DNA of 64,000 nucleotides from Tridacna crocea. Lineage: Eukaryota; Mollusca; Bivalvia; Cardiida; Cardiidae. Both the position numbers and the translations under genes were made by a program. Shown one piece after another: positions 30,885 through 41,579 of the stretch. The stretch lies in contig OX031060.1 in assembly GCA_943736015.1 (NCBI GenBank), positions 13,467,501 to 13,531,500 of the forward strand, in the 5' to 3' direction. Under the pieces are notes generated by a model that was given only the letters and a program-made list of their open reading frames with translations, did no database searches and had not been told where the DNA came from. The stretch's first letter is position 1; every line of letters begins with the position of its first letter.

Positions 30885-31015
30885 GCACGTGAAAAGGGGC
30901 AATTTAGACATTTTCACGGTAGACTTGCGCAAAACAGAAAATACATAAAAATGCGCTGTCTGATCCGAGACGACACAATACATGTCTGAATTTCTCTGTT
31001 CGTGAGTTGCAAGCC
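30885..31015. repeat. F6 repeat, partial
   Basis: cacgtgaaaaggggcaattt, cttgcgcaaaacagaaaata, catgtctgaatttctctgtt: the F6 long-form order with a reduced hairpin. Confidence 0.5.
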
Positions 31016-31183
31016 GTACGGTTTCAACATGACCGTTGATTTTAGTAGGCTCTTCCGCGAATCATGTCCAGTTTTCATTTATATTAAAGTTTTCGGATTA
31101 CTTCCTAGTTCACAAGATTTCTTAGTTTAACATTCGTTGAATTTTTCGGCAGACCTACTTCTTGATATAGGAATCTGGTGCCG

Positions 31184-31384
31184 TATTCACCAACCATTCT
31201 TAGAACGTTCTTTGCCTTATTCTTAAGAATTCCGTAAGTGTGAAAGTACAGGTAACAGAACTTCTGATTGGCTAAACCATTTGGTTTAGCAAATCAGTAA
31301 TTCTGTTACTTTCACATTCAGAAAACCTTGCAGAATAAGACAAAGAACGTTCTTAAGAATATAGTTGGTGAATACAGACCCTGA
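31184..31384. mobile_element. F3 foldback element
   Basis: ccgtattcaccaaccattct against ttggtgaatacagaccc. Centre gattggctaaaccatttgg / tttagcaaatc. Confidence 0.85.
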
Positions 31385-31569
31385 TGAACAAATAGTGTTT
31401 TGCTATTAGTGAATATACATGTATGTTTATTCTCCGGGCCTCTGTAGAGCCACACGCGTTTTGTTTTTCAGACACAATGTTTTTCAGCGGCAACAGCTCC
31501 ATTTGCTAAGATTATCTGGTTTAAGATGTGATCTTGAAAAATGAACTTGAAAATTTAATATCTTCAACA
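31385..31569. other. Spacer
   Basis: Nothing recognised. Confidence 0.4.
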
Positions 31570-32043
31570 AAACAATAAGAAAAAAGATGCGATATTCTCG
31601 TTACGGGAGGCTGCTCCTTCATGCATGGCTTCATCCCACTTGTAATACAACACCTAACTGCTGCACTGGAGAAATAATTTATCTCTTTGGCTCAGATGTT
31701 ATGATTTTGGTTTTTTTAACCTCGAAAAACGAGGATATTACTTTGTCCATTATGGGTTCGAACCCCGCCAAATGAGATTGGAATTTTAGCTATGATTTGT
31801 TGCGAACTTTCATGTTCGTAAGACGGGGGCTCGTCCGAGATTGGCCATTGAGCTATCAATGCCATTTGTTGTCCAAAAACGGACGTTCTGCCTAATTAGG
31901 CTTTGACTTATCAATAAATGATGACTTTAAGAGGGGATTTGTTATGGCAGACCACTCCTTCATGCATGGCTTCGTCCCGATTTGAATGCAATACCCAACA
32001 ACTGCGTTAGAGAGATATGTTCGGTGGTTATTTTATTTGTCTT

Positions 32044-32273
32044 TTAACCCATAACCACACAATCCCTACTTTTGACGCCCCTGAGACAGAAACCTTTTGA
32101 AAACACTGTGGGAAAAGGAGAAAATGCTGGTAACCAGCATTTTCTCCTTTTCCCACAGTGTTTTTTACCCTTCTCAGATCAAATTTTAAATTTTTCAATC
32201 ACCTTTATTTTGTTTCCTGCAAATGCTTTTCATTTGGACCAGTCCAAAATTTTCTCATGTGGTAAAGAATTAA
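32044..32273 (+). mobile_element. F1 MITE, complete, first of an abutting pair
   Basis: TTAA at both ends. The hairpin outer arms are CACTGTGGG / CCCACAGTG (paired change relative to CATTGTGGG / CCCACAATG). The empty target is visible in the paralogous segment at 31716-31719. Confidence 0.9.
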
Positions 32274-32476
32274 CCCTTTCCCAAACAATCCCTGGTTTTT
32301 ACGGGTCTGGAATGGTAGCCTTTTGAAAACATGGTAACCAGCATTTTCTCCTTTTCCCACAATGTTTTCTACCCTATCATAGACAGAAATAATCTTTTTA
32401 GCAAGAGTTGAAATGTCGTCTGCAAATGCTTTCAATTTGGTCTAGTCCAAAAGTTTGTCGTTTGGGAAAGGGTTAA
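32270..32476 (-). mobile_element. F1 MITE, second of the pair
   Basis: Shares the TTAA at 32270-32273 with the previous copy and ends GGGAAAGGGTTAA. One hairpin arm is short (gaaaacatggtaaccagcat). Confidence 0.85.
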
Positions 32477-32659
32477 ACCTCGAAAAACGAGGATATATGT
32501 TCGACATGGGTTCGAGTCCCGCCAGATGCGGTTGGTATTTCAGCTATCCATTTGTTTGGAACATCTTCGTAAGACTTTTCATCTACTTCTCTTCAGAATA
32601 AACAATAGCGAGTTTCTGCATTCACATTTTTAAATGTATTTCTTGAACCGTCTGTCGTT

Positions 32660-32887
32660 TTAAACCATTGCCACACAACCCCTACTTTTGACGCCCCTGA
32701 GAAAGAAGCCGTTCGAAAACATTGTGGGAAAAGGAGAAAATGCTGGTAACCAGCATTTTCTCCTTTTCCCACAATGTTTTCTACCCTTCACGAAACAAAT
32801 TTCAAATTTTCAGTCACTTTTATTTTGTCCCCTGCAAATGCTTTCGATTTGGATAAACCTAAAATTATGTCGTTTGGTAATGAGTAA
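32660..32887 (+). mobile_element. F1 MITE, near complete
   Basis: TTAA at 32660. Near-perfect hairpin cattgtgggaaaaggagaaa / tttctccttttcccacaatg. The right end reads cgtttggtaatgagtaa. Confidence 0.88.
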
Positions 32888-32984
32888 AGTCTTTCAGTTG
32901 CAAATATAATAAACTCGATCCTTTTCGATGCCTGAAAACGGAATCCACTGAGACGTAAAAGGAACTATGTCTTATAGGGCTGAC

Positions 32985-33082
32985 TAAACAAGCGGACGTA
33001 ATAGATCCAAGATGCAGTCTGATCTTGATCTTTGCCGTTCGCAACAGTCCATGTTTTCGCCCATAGCGCTGCAAGTGTTAAA
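32985..33082. mobile_element. F2 MITE, partial
   Basis: gatgcagtctgatcttgatc, gccgttcgcaac and catagcgctgcaagtgttaa follow the right half of F2. Confidence 0.6.
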
Positions 33083-33243
33083 GACGTGTCTTGTTGAAGG
33101 TTGCATTCGGAGGACGCCTAATTTTGAAAAGCTATGTGAAATTCTGAACGTATATTTATCAGCATGATAAAGGCGTAACACAACACCTTGCATAGTTTGC
33201 ATGCCTAGGTAACTAGCAGTGTGCCCAACTCTCAACCCTAATA

Positions 33244-34230
33244 TATGGTGGCATATTTTTGCCACGACATACGAGATAGCTATTGCGATAACAAAAGAGA
33301 ACTATTGTAATGAAGCAACAAAAAATCAAGATAAAACTATCGCGATAATTCTAATTGTTATCATATTTTTTTTCTTTCGTGTCCACCACTGACATTAATG
33401 GTACTATGGTGACATTTTCTACCACGAGATACGAAATAGCTATCATGACAATTTTGGAAAACTATCTCGATAAACTAAAGTTAGCGGGAAACATCAACAG
33501 GACAGTGAAAAGATTTTTGAAATAAATATCACGATAAATTAATATCTTATTGCAAAATTTCACAATCGTGCACGGAGTTGACATTTGAGAGAAAATCGTA
33601 GTGGTAGCTCTATCTATTGCTTGATACCTATTAAGAGAAAATGTATCATTTGGATCTACTCGGTAGTATTTGACTTCACAAAACTGCAGTAAAGAATCAT
33701 TCGAATCATTGACAATTGTAGCTTATTCTATAAATTTTGACAAGACTTGAAATGAGCAGAGATGTTTAAAATCGTTAAAATAACTCGAAATGTCTACGCG
33801 CAACTTAAATTTAATATTTAAAACAATTCATAAAGGTGAAGGCGAAGACATTCCGAAACCGTATCTTATTATAGATATCGTGAATGTGATTCATGGACAC
33901 TAAAGCAAAAAATATCATGATAATAGTAGGAATTATCGCGATATTTTTATCGTGAAAATTGTAATGATCCGGGCAATATTGGTCCCGAGGATGGTCATGA
34001 TATCGAGAAACGGATAGAACTATCATTATAATATTATCTCGAATGTCAGCTGGAGCACGATGAAGAAATTTCGCCATAGATTCTAAATATTTAAGTTTAT
34101 TGTGATACTTTTCGAAGGAAACTTTTCACTATCTCGATAAGATTTCAAGGAATCTTTAATTAACCACAATAGTTGTCTAAAATTATTATGATAGCTATCT
34201 GGTATCTCGTGGCAGAAATATGCTACCATA
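33244..34230. mobile_element. F8 element, about 990 bases
   Basis: TATGGTGGCATATTTTTGCC at the left faces GGCAGAAATATGCTACCATA at the right, continuing acgacatacgagatagctat / atagctatctggtatctcgt. A second left-end-like stretch sits at 33405, so one copy may lie within another. The inside is rich in near-palindromic words such as atcgcgataatt and tatcatgata. No transposase seen. Confidence 0.75.
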
Positions 34231-34276
34231 GCCACCATTACATTGGGGTTCAGTTAATCCTTTCCCTTAGTCAATT

Positions 34277-34637
34277 CGCGCCATTATCTCCCGCAAGATG
34301 GCATTCTACAAATACTCATATATCTAAATTGGGCATCCTGGGTACAGAACAAGTACCACATTTCTACGCGACAACCCTCACTTTGAATTTCAAACTTAAG
34401 TAAACGTTTACGCAATAAAACGCTACCTGGTGCGATTCACTCAGCTATAATCAGCAGTTTTGAGAAATCTGGAGCTAAAAGAGGTCTGATTTTTCCTCAA
34501 ACGTATTCATAAAAGCTATTTTCTCCATTGCTACTTTACAGGGCGTAATACTACAGTCTCCCGAATATCTGGGAGAGTGATGCGTCACATAAGACAGGTC
34601 GAATCTTCGAAGAATATGACATGCGCAGACAACGAAG
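34277..34637 (+). repeat. F16 repeat copy 2
   Basis: Matches 495-838. Here no long frame is open, which argues against the ORF in copy 1 being a gene. Confidence 0.65.
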
Positions 34638-34776
34638 TCGCGCAGATACGATGTGCTTGTTATTGACTTAATAGATCCTCTTCTGTTCTTTATGACAATC
34701 AATGATCAACCACTTTAAAAGAAAACGTGACGACTAGATGACAAACTTTGATTTTCTGTCGTGCATCTTACAAATT

Positions 34777-35322
34777 TTAAAGGTGGGTATTTAGAATTTT
34801 CACATCACACCAAATTAAAAAAAATATATATAAAAAAAATTATATGAAAAAACTATACAAATCCTCAATAATTACGAATCATAAAATTACAAAAAAAAAT
34901 GTTTTTGATGGTATTCCCTTAAAAGGCTGCGTAGCCTCTTAAGCTATTTGTAGATTTCGCGCCAAAAATCAATAAAGTATTGTGGGAATGTCATGTGACT
35001 GACACGTGACTAATAACGCTTAAATTCCATTACATAACTAACATGTAATAATTATTTTCCATAATGTCTTCTTCGGACGCTATGTTTGAAACTTCGTCTG
35101 TGTATTCCTGTATGTAAATGAGAGAATTGATCATCTTAAAATAGAACGTGTTTCCCGTTTGTGTCAACCTGGGCCGTAGTAAATCTCTAATTTCTCGTGT
35201 TGTCGGATGGTTTTCGACTACTGGCGTTTTATGAACGCAAATGAAAAGACTCTGGGAGTATAAGAATGATTTTTTTTCATTTTTGTAAAATTTTCCTCCT
35301 AAAATCTGCAGGGCCACCTCTA
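34777..35322 (-). repeat. F5 repeat copy 2 with the longest ORF version
   Basis: On the minus strand the frame reads MALQILGGKFYKNEKKSFLY, HKTPVVENHPTTREIRDLL, NSLIYIQEYTDEVSNIASEE and ends DIMENNYYMLVM at a stop (95 codons). TTAAAGGTGG ends are present. Confidence 0.8.
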
Positions 35323-35427
35323 ATCAATGACTGAAAATTTTACTAACTGCAATCTTATACAAGGGTAATTCCAGACCAAAATTTTCATTTAAAAATCGGA
35401 TAAAGCGAGTATATTGACAAAAAATTA

Positions 35428-35513
35428 AGGGTAGGAAACATTGTGGGAAATGTAGAAAATGCTGGCTTCTTTCTCGGGGTCGTCAAAAGTAGGGATTATG
35501 TGGTAATGGGTTG
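35428..35513. mobile_element. F1 half copy
   Basis: cattgtgggaaatgtagaaa then directly ttctttctcggggtcgtcaa and tgtggtaatgggt. The other arm is missing. Confidence 0.65.
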
Positions 35514-35557
35514 AGGACTTATATATCGAAAAAAAAGATTTTGGCTGCAGTTACCCT

Positions 35558-36103
35558 TTAAAGGTGGGTATTTAGAATTTTCACATCACATCAAATTAAA
35601 AAAATATACAGTATATATCACTGAAATTTATATGAAAAACAATACAAATCATCAATAATTAGGAATCATAAGATTACAAAAAGAAAAAGATTTGGTGGTA
35701 TTCCCTTAAAAGGCTACGTAGCCTCTTAAGCTATTTTTAGATTTCCCGCCAAAAATAAAAAAAGCATTATGGGAATGTTAAGTGACTGGCATGTGACTAA
35801 TGACTGTTAAATTCCATAACTAACAAACATGTAATTTTTTTCCATAATGTCTAGAACTTTAGACGCTATGTTTGAAGTTACGCCTGTGTATTTCCGGTAT
35901 GTAAATGAGCGAGTTGCTTATGTAAAAATAGACGGTGTTTCCCTTCAGTGTCGATCTGGGCTGTAGTAAATATCTAATTTCTCTTGTTGTCGGTTGGTTT
36001 TCGACTACTGGAGTTTTATGAATGAAAGTTATAAGGCTTTGGGAGTAGTTTTTTTGGTATTTCTGTAAAATTTTCGTCCCAATATCTGAAGGACCACCTT
36101 TAA
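35558..36103 (-). repeat. F5 repeat copy 3, ORF broken
   Basis: Same ends and order as the other F5 copies. The reading frame is interrupted. Confidence 0.8.
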
Positions 36104-36144
36104 GTCAAAACTACCGAGTTCATCCAGATGATGATTTTTTTTTT

Positions 36145-36395
36145 ATTTATAGATATCAAGAAACGGATATTAAAGCTATCACAATAATTCTATAAATATT
36201 CGCACGTCAGCTTCGAGCTCGGTGGAGACATTTTGCGCTAAAATATTAAGTTTAGTGTGATATTTTCCTCATGAAACTTTTCACGATCGTGATAAGATTT
36301 CCAGGATTCTTTTATTTTATCGCAATAATCTACTAAAATTATCATGATGTAGCTAGATCTATCTCGTATCTCGTGGCAGAAATGTGCCACCATAC
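36145..36395. mobile_element. F8 element, right half
   Basis: Matches 34000-34230, ending gtatctcgtggcagaaatgt then gccaccata. Confidence 0.75.
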
Positions 36396-36539
36396 GTTAA
36401 CTAGTATTTTTAAGAGATAGGAGTAAAAATAGTTCTAAAAATAGAACGACGTTTCCCATCGATGTTAACTCTGATCCTGCTCAGTACAAGTGAAGTAAAA
36501 CTTTAAAGCCGATAATAAGACCCCTTTTTTTTGTATTTA

Positions 36540-36666
36540 AAATGTTATTTTTTGGGGGAAAGAGATTCCTAATCGAGCAGTGTAGATCACTGTGTGCAGT
36601 CTGATCTTGATCTACATTGTCCGCAAAAAGGTCATCGAGTCGCTCGTTGTAGCGCAAGGGTTAAAA
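36540..36666. mobile_element. F2 MITE
   Basis: agatcactgtgtgcagtctg, atctacattgtccgcaaaaa, tcgctcgttgtagcgcaagg then gttaa. Confidence 0.65.
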
Positions 36667-37200
36667 AGTGAATCAGTACTACTTGGCCGTATTATGGTAT
36701 TGTGTAAAGGCTATCTTATTGGGTTTATACACTGTACATATGCATGCAGACACAAGTAATGTGTAGAAAGTTGATAACATAACATAATTGGGATTTCCAT
36801 TGGATGTAACGTGTCGTTGAAACACGACGATCGGTTAACCGTTATTCATGAGACCCAAAGAAATCCAGGAAGGTTAGTGTTTAGATTATGCCGTGCTCAC
36901 TGACGTTCAATTATTATTCAGAATCGTTTCTCGATGTGTAAACCAATATATAACAAGAGAAAAAGAAGACGCAAGGGCGTCAAGGTCGCCCGAAAATGAT
37001 TTTTTTTTCCATTTTAAACTGAGAAATATGTAGACAACAGAATTGATCTGACTCCAATTTTTTCAGTAATTTTTCATTTGTGATAAAAATAGCTAGATCT
37101 ATTGTTTTCCAATGAAATTGACATGACAATAGTGACCTGTCATAAATTTGCCATATGACCAACTGTCAAAATAAAGTATGAGCTTTCGCACTGCAAAACG
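36667..37200. other. Spacer, nothing recognised
   Basis: AT-rich. A ggcgtcaaggtcgcccg word near 36975 resembles a small hairpin at 43875. No gene seen. Confidence 0.4.
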
Positions 37201-37490
37201 TTCAAATGCCCGATTTACATTTTATTCTACTTTTATGCTAGTATTCAATTTCGCCATCTGAGAATAACTGCATAATTAAAAAAAAAGTGCTACAAATACA
37301 TTTTTTTCAGCCATGAGTACAAAAATATTGTATTTCGTTTATAATTGGAGATACATGTATACCTTATAATTGGTCAATGATTACAAAATATACATGTGGT
37401 TACTAAATAGTTTATTTTACAACTTACATTCAAGTTATATTTCCCTTGTGAAGTTTCTTTTTCCATTGCGCCGGTCCCGTGCAATGGTAA
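37201..37490. repeat. F14 repeat copy
   Basis: atttcgccatctgagaataa, gtgctacaaatacatttttt, tttttccattgcgccggtcc. Related copies are at 42605-42862 and 43195-43440. Confidence 0.55.
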
Positions 37491-37633
37491 TTTAGAAGAC
37501 GTTTAATGATCTGGGTACTCAATAGGTATGGGGAAAAAGGTTTCAGCTTATTTAACTTATAACTTATCAAGTAATATCATCTTTATTATATATATTATCA
37601 ACCATAATCTCATTCTTTTTTTCAAAATGGTCA

Positions 37634-38225
37634 ATGGTCCAAACTACCTATAGTGCTCTCTTGTCCCGCCCACTATTGGAAGTAACACGACGTATAATCT
37701 TCGTAATTCTATATAATGACTTGGCAAACATAGTTTGTAGAACTAGGGTTTATATGAATTCCTTTCTGCAATCAGGTGTAAACGCATGGAACTCTTTGCC
37801 ACAAGCTACAAGAGAAACTGACTCTCTCTCGTCGTTTAAACGTTTGCTGAACATAGACAAACCCACTTCCTGTAAACTGTATTTTTATGGGGAAAGAAAA
37901 ATGCAAATTATTCATACTCGACTTAGAAATACATGTAAATGTAGCGATCTAAAACAACATCTCTTCTGGAAAAATATTGTGGCTTCTCCTCTTTGTCGTT
38001 GCGGGGAAGTTGAATCTAATACACACTACTTCTTTGAATGCAGATTTTATCATTCGAACAACACTCGGACAACATATTAGTGCAAAATCTGCTTTTAATA
38101 TTGATACGTTCTTTTTGGAGACAATGAACTCTCCCTTGTCGAAAACAAACAGATCTTCAATGCAGTTCATGAATACATTGATAAAAGCAAGAGATTCTCT
38201 TAGTTTTAATCCAATACATTAAAAG
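37634..38225 (+). pseudogene. LINE ORF2 C-terminal tail
   Basis: The frame reads VNAWNSLPQATRETDSLSSF, FYGERKMQIIHTRLRNTCKC, LFWKNIVASPLCRCGEVESN and THYFFECRFYH. This is the conserved tail of many bivalve LINE ORF2 proteins (WNSLP motif, then C-x-CG-x2-E-x4-H-x4-C). A frameshift near 38075 moves the last part (FNIDTFFLETMNSPLS ... SFNPIH, stop about 38220) into another frame. The upstream endonuclease and reverse transcriptase are absent, as expected for a 5'-truncated LINE copy. Clade not determined. Confidence 0.75.
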
Positions 38226-38281
38226 TCCTCTTTTTTGACAATGTAACTTGTCACTGTCGAGAACATATAAATTATATACAT

Positions 38282-38841
38282 TGTTACGAGTCAGGCGTAA
38301 CTAGAAAGAAGAAGCCAGCAACAAACGATAACAATTAAGAGAATTTATTAACAAAAATATCAAATAAACAGTGACAATATTACAATAGTACAAAACAGTA
38401 CCTTAGATGTTAAATACAGAAGACAAATTATTCCAGTCTTAATTCCAATCTGATCCTGATCCAAACTGAATGTAATCCAAGCACATGAAATAATCCTCAC
38501 TTTAGTCTAGTCTGATCCTAATCCAAACTGAATGTAATCCAGGCACTAATTATGACACAAACACAAGATAATCCCCACTGTAGTCTGGCAATCATGTATT
38601 AACTAGTGAACACTGAGATGTAAAAAGCTTTTCCTTTTATAATAACAGAGAAACTTCCAGAAAATTCATGTTAAAATCAGTTGCATAATTTCTAGTAATC
38701 AGATTGTATAAAGGCCTGGAAACTTCCAGCACAATATTCCACAACAGAGAGTTCAGTTCTAAAAATAGCAACAGGGGAAAACCATTCAAAAATAGATACA
38801 CACATGAACAAAGCTAGGAATAACTGGGTATGTACATAACA
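38282..38841 (-). repeat. LTR (3' LTR of the short element)
   Basis: Bounded TG...CA. The purine-rich tract ccctccttgaaaag (read aaggaggg on the minus strand) stands at its inner edge, as expected at a 3' LTR. Confidence 0.92.
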
Positions 38842-39066
38842 CTTCCCTCCTTGAAAAGAAAAAGAAAGGTTTATGAAATAAATCTTTCTTTTTTTTCAAT
38901 ATTATTTATATACATGTATATGATACTTTAACTGAAGTATTACATAGGAAATGACAAACTCAAATAATAATTATTTCAGACTAATGAAAATAGTCAAGGT
39001 AATGAAATTACAATTTAAAAGAAAAACAGTTTAAACTTGATTTAGGGAAAAATGACTATTGGAATT

Positions 39067-39954
39067 TCAAACTCTTGAAAGAGCATCAGGTATAATGTTA
39101 TCTTTCCCTTTTATGTGTCTTATGTCAAGATTAAACTCTTGAAGCAATAAACTCCACCTCAGTAATCTTTGATTCTTATTCTTAAGTTTGTGTAGAAAAC
39201 TTAAAGGGTTATGATCACTGAATACAACAATTGGTGAAGTTGAAGAGGTTAAATAAACTTCAAACTGCTGGATTGCCAGAATTAAAGCAAGACACTCTTT
39301 TTCTATGGTAGAGTAATTTTTCTGATGTTTGTTAAATTTCTTAGAAAAGTAACAAACTGGGTGATCAATACCATTATTGTCTTCTTGTAAAAGAACAGCA
39401 CCAATACCAACATCACTTGCATCAACAGCTAATTTGAAACATTTGTCAAAATCAGGTGCCAAGAGAACTGGTGCGCTCTTTAGTATGGCTTTTAGACGAT
39501 CAAATGCATCTTGACATTTGCCATTCCATTTGAACTTTGTGCTTTTCTTTAGTAAATTTGTTAAAGGTTCAGCAATACCCGAGAAATTTTTACAGAATTT
39601 CCTGTAGTAGCCAGCCATACCAAGAAATCGCATCAGCTGTCTTTTACATTTAGGCACAGGAAACTCAGAGATAGCACTGACTTTAGCTTCTAAAGGTTTA
39701 ACTTGACCCTGTCCCACAAGATGTCCTAGAAATGTTACAGTAGCATGACAAAATTCAGTTTTTGCAAGATTCACAGTCAGTTTCGCTTTACTGAGTCTGT
39801 CGAAGAACTTCCTGATTCTTTGAAGGTGGTCACTCCAACTGTCTGAGTAGATGATGACGTCGTCAATATATGCATCACAGCCATCTAATCCACATATAAC
39901 ATTGTTTATAAGCCGCTGAAACGTTGCAGGAGAATTTTTCATCCCAAACGGCAT
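39067..39954 (-). pseudogene. pol segment: reverse transcriptase and RNase H part
   Basis: Frame with MPFGMKNSPATFQRLINNV, the YIDDVIIYS active-site box, LGMAGYYRKFCKNFS, then the RNase H start AVDASDVGIGAVLLQE and FSDHNPLSFLH, closing IPDALSRV. Nearly the same protein as the corresponding part of the element at 59617. Only this portion of pol is present. Confidence 0.9.
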
Positions 39955-40177
39955 AACTTTGTATTGGTACAGACCGTAAATTTATCTAAGTCAAAAGACA
40001 TGTTTGTTTGCCGCTGGATTCAAGTACAAAATTATTATAATTACTGATTAGTAAACGAATGCGTTAGTCTTATTTTCCAATCGATGGTTAATCCCAAAAG
40101 GAAAACGAATGCGTTAGTCTAGTTTCCAATCGATGGATAGTCCAAAATGGAAAACAAATACGTTAGTCTATTTTCCA
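39955..40177 (-). repeat. Leader region with tandem 48-base repeats
   Basis: gaatgcgttagtct ... ttttccaatcgatgg occurs three times between about 40050 and 40180, next to the primer-binding site. Confidence 0.75.
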
Positions 40178-40195
40178 ATCCCGGACGAGCCCCCA
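40178..40195 (-). other. Primer-binding site, tRNA-Pro type
   Basis: The minus strand reads TGGGGGCTCGTCCGGGAT, complementary to the 3' end of tRNA-Pro and the same 18-mer classically used by murine leukaemia virus. It is 5 bases inside the 5' LTR. Confidence 0.9.
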
Positions 40196-40200
40196 ATTTC

Positions 40201-40760
40201 TGTTACGAGTCAGGCGTAACTAGAAAGAAGAAGCCAGCAACAAACGATAACAATTAAGAGAATTTATTAACAAAAATATCAAATAAACAGTGACAATATT
40301 ACAATAGTACAAAACAGTACCTTAGATGTTAAATACAGAAGACAAATTATTCCAGTCTTAATTCCAATCTGATCCTGATCCAAACTGAATGTAATCCAAG
40401 CACATGAAATAATCCTCACTTTAGTCTAGTCTGATCCTAATCCAAACTGAATGTAATCCAGGCACTAATTATGACACAAACACAAGATAATCCCCACTGT
40501 AGTCTGGCAATCATGTATTAACTAGTGAACACTGAGATGTAAAAAGCTTTTCCTTTTATAATAACAGAGAAACTTCCAGAAAATTCATGTTAAAATCAGT
40601 TGCATAATTTCTAGTAATCAGATTGTATAAAGGCCTGGAAACTTCCAGCACAATATTCCACAACAGAGAGTTCAGTTCTAAAAATAGCAACAGGGGAAAA
40701 CCATTCAAAAATAGATACACACATGAACAAAGCTAGGAATAACTGGGTATGTACATAACA
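40201..40760 (-). repeat. LTR (5' LTR of the short element)
   Basis: Same 560 bases as the other LTR. The inner edge abuts the primer-binding site. Confidence 0.92.
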
Positions 40761-40764
40761 ACAT

Positions 40765-41260
40765 GTACAAGTATAATTTTGTATCTTTTGTTGCCACTCT
40801 GCTCAATCACTCAATCACCAATCACCATTCCTTTTTTCTTTTTACTTTTTCAGATAATGAAGCCTTTTTGTTCTTTACATTCATTACTTTCTGTTTTTTT
40901 TTATGATAATCTTTTCTCTTCTTGACATTATTTGATAGTATTGGCGTATCATGTGATTTAGCTTGGGGAGGGGAACTATATAAGCAATATGCTTTCGTCC
41001 CGATCCTTTTCACATTTATTTCTTGTATTATCTATGTATAGCCAATTCAAAATACAGTTTAACAAGATATGCAAGACATGAGAAAAGACAAAAATGCATG
41101 TATATCAGTATAATTTGGAAAAAATAAGTGTGTGTCGGCATTACATGAAATACTTCATGTTTTCCGAAGGAATAATGGAAAAGATAATTACAAATTACGT
41201 TGTTTACGTTGAAAAACCAAAAACCGTTGACATACAAGAATTCAAACATCACCAAAACTA
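40765..41260. other. Spacer, nothing firm
   Basis: AT-rich with homopolymer runs. Reading frames are Lys- or Phe-rich without motifs. Confidence 0.4.
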
Positions 41261-41264
41261 TCTG

Positions 41265-41400
41265 CTGCTGAGCGCGCCTAAAAATGGTATTGCAAATGTT
41301 GTGCATCAGGACCAGACAGCACGCAATGTGCATTCTGATCGCTAATCCACAAAGTCTGAAAATTAACGGTTCGAACAACTCAATATTCAGCTTTTGTTTC
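41265..41400. mobile_element. F2 MITE, worn
   Basis: tgctgctgagcgcgcc, aggaccagacagcacgcaat and gtgcattctgatcgctaatc follow the F2 order. Confidence 0.6.
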
Positions 41401-41579
41401 CTGAAAAATTTTCAATTACATTCATAAATACGAGGAAAGTCTGATAACATTTCGAATATCTGAAATTAAAAAAAAAAAGATTTCATGTGCTATGTATATT
41501 TATACAAATAATCAACTGCGAATGATAAAACATATACATGTATACTGATAATTGCAACCGAATTCTCTAGGTGAAGTTT

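Larger units (their letters stand above)
31570..32600 (+). repeat. Duplicated segment with tRNA-like and primer-site-like words; possible old LTR-element remains
   Basis: The order ctccttcatgcatggcttc, caacacctaactgctgc, taacctcgaaaaacgaggat, gggttcgaaccccgcca occurs at 31607-31775 and again at 31960-32515, the second time split by two F1 copies. At 31825-31844 GGGGGCTCGTCCGAGATTGG nearly equals the primer-binding site of the LTR element at 40178-40195. That suggests fossil LTR-element material, but ends and coding parts cannot be assigned. Confidence 0.35.
38282..40760 (-). mobile_element. LTR retrotransposon (Ty3/gypsy type), short copy with identical LTRs
   Basis: Two 560-base LTRs (38282-38841 and 40201-40760), each TGTTACG...ATAACA, look identical base for base. 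ACAT flanks both outer ends (38278-38281 and 40761-40764). The interior is only about 1.36 kb and holds the reverse transcriptase/RNase H end of pol on the minus strand, so the element is broken and not autonomous. Identical LTRs imply a very recent insertion. It sits directly behind a LINE tail. Confidence 0.95.

Noticed and set aside
36980-37162. 60-codon minus-strand frame near F14
   Set aside because: Short, AT-rich, no splice context or motif.
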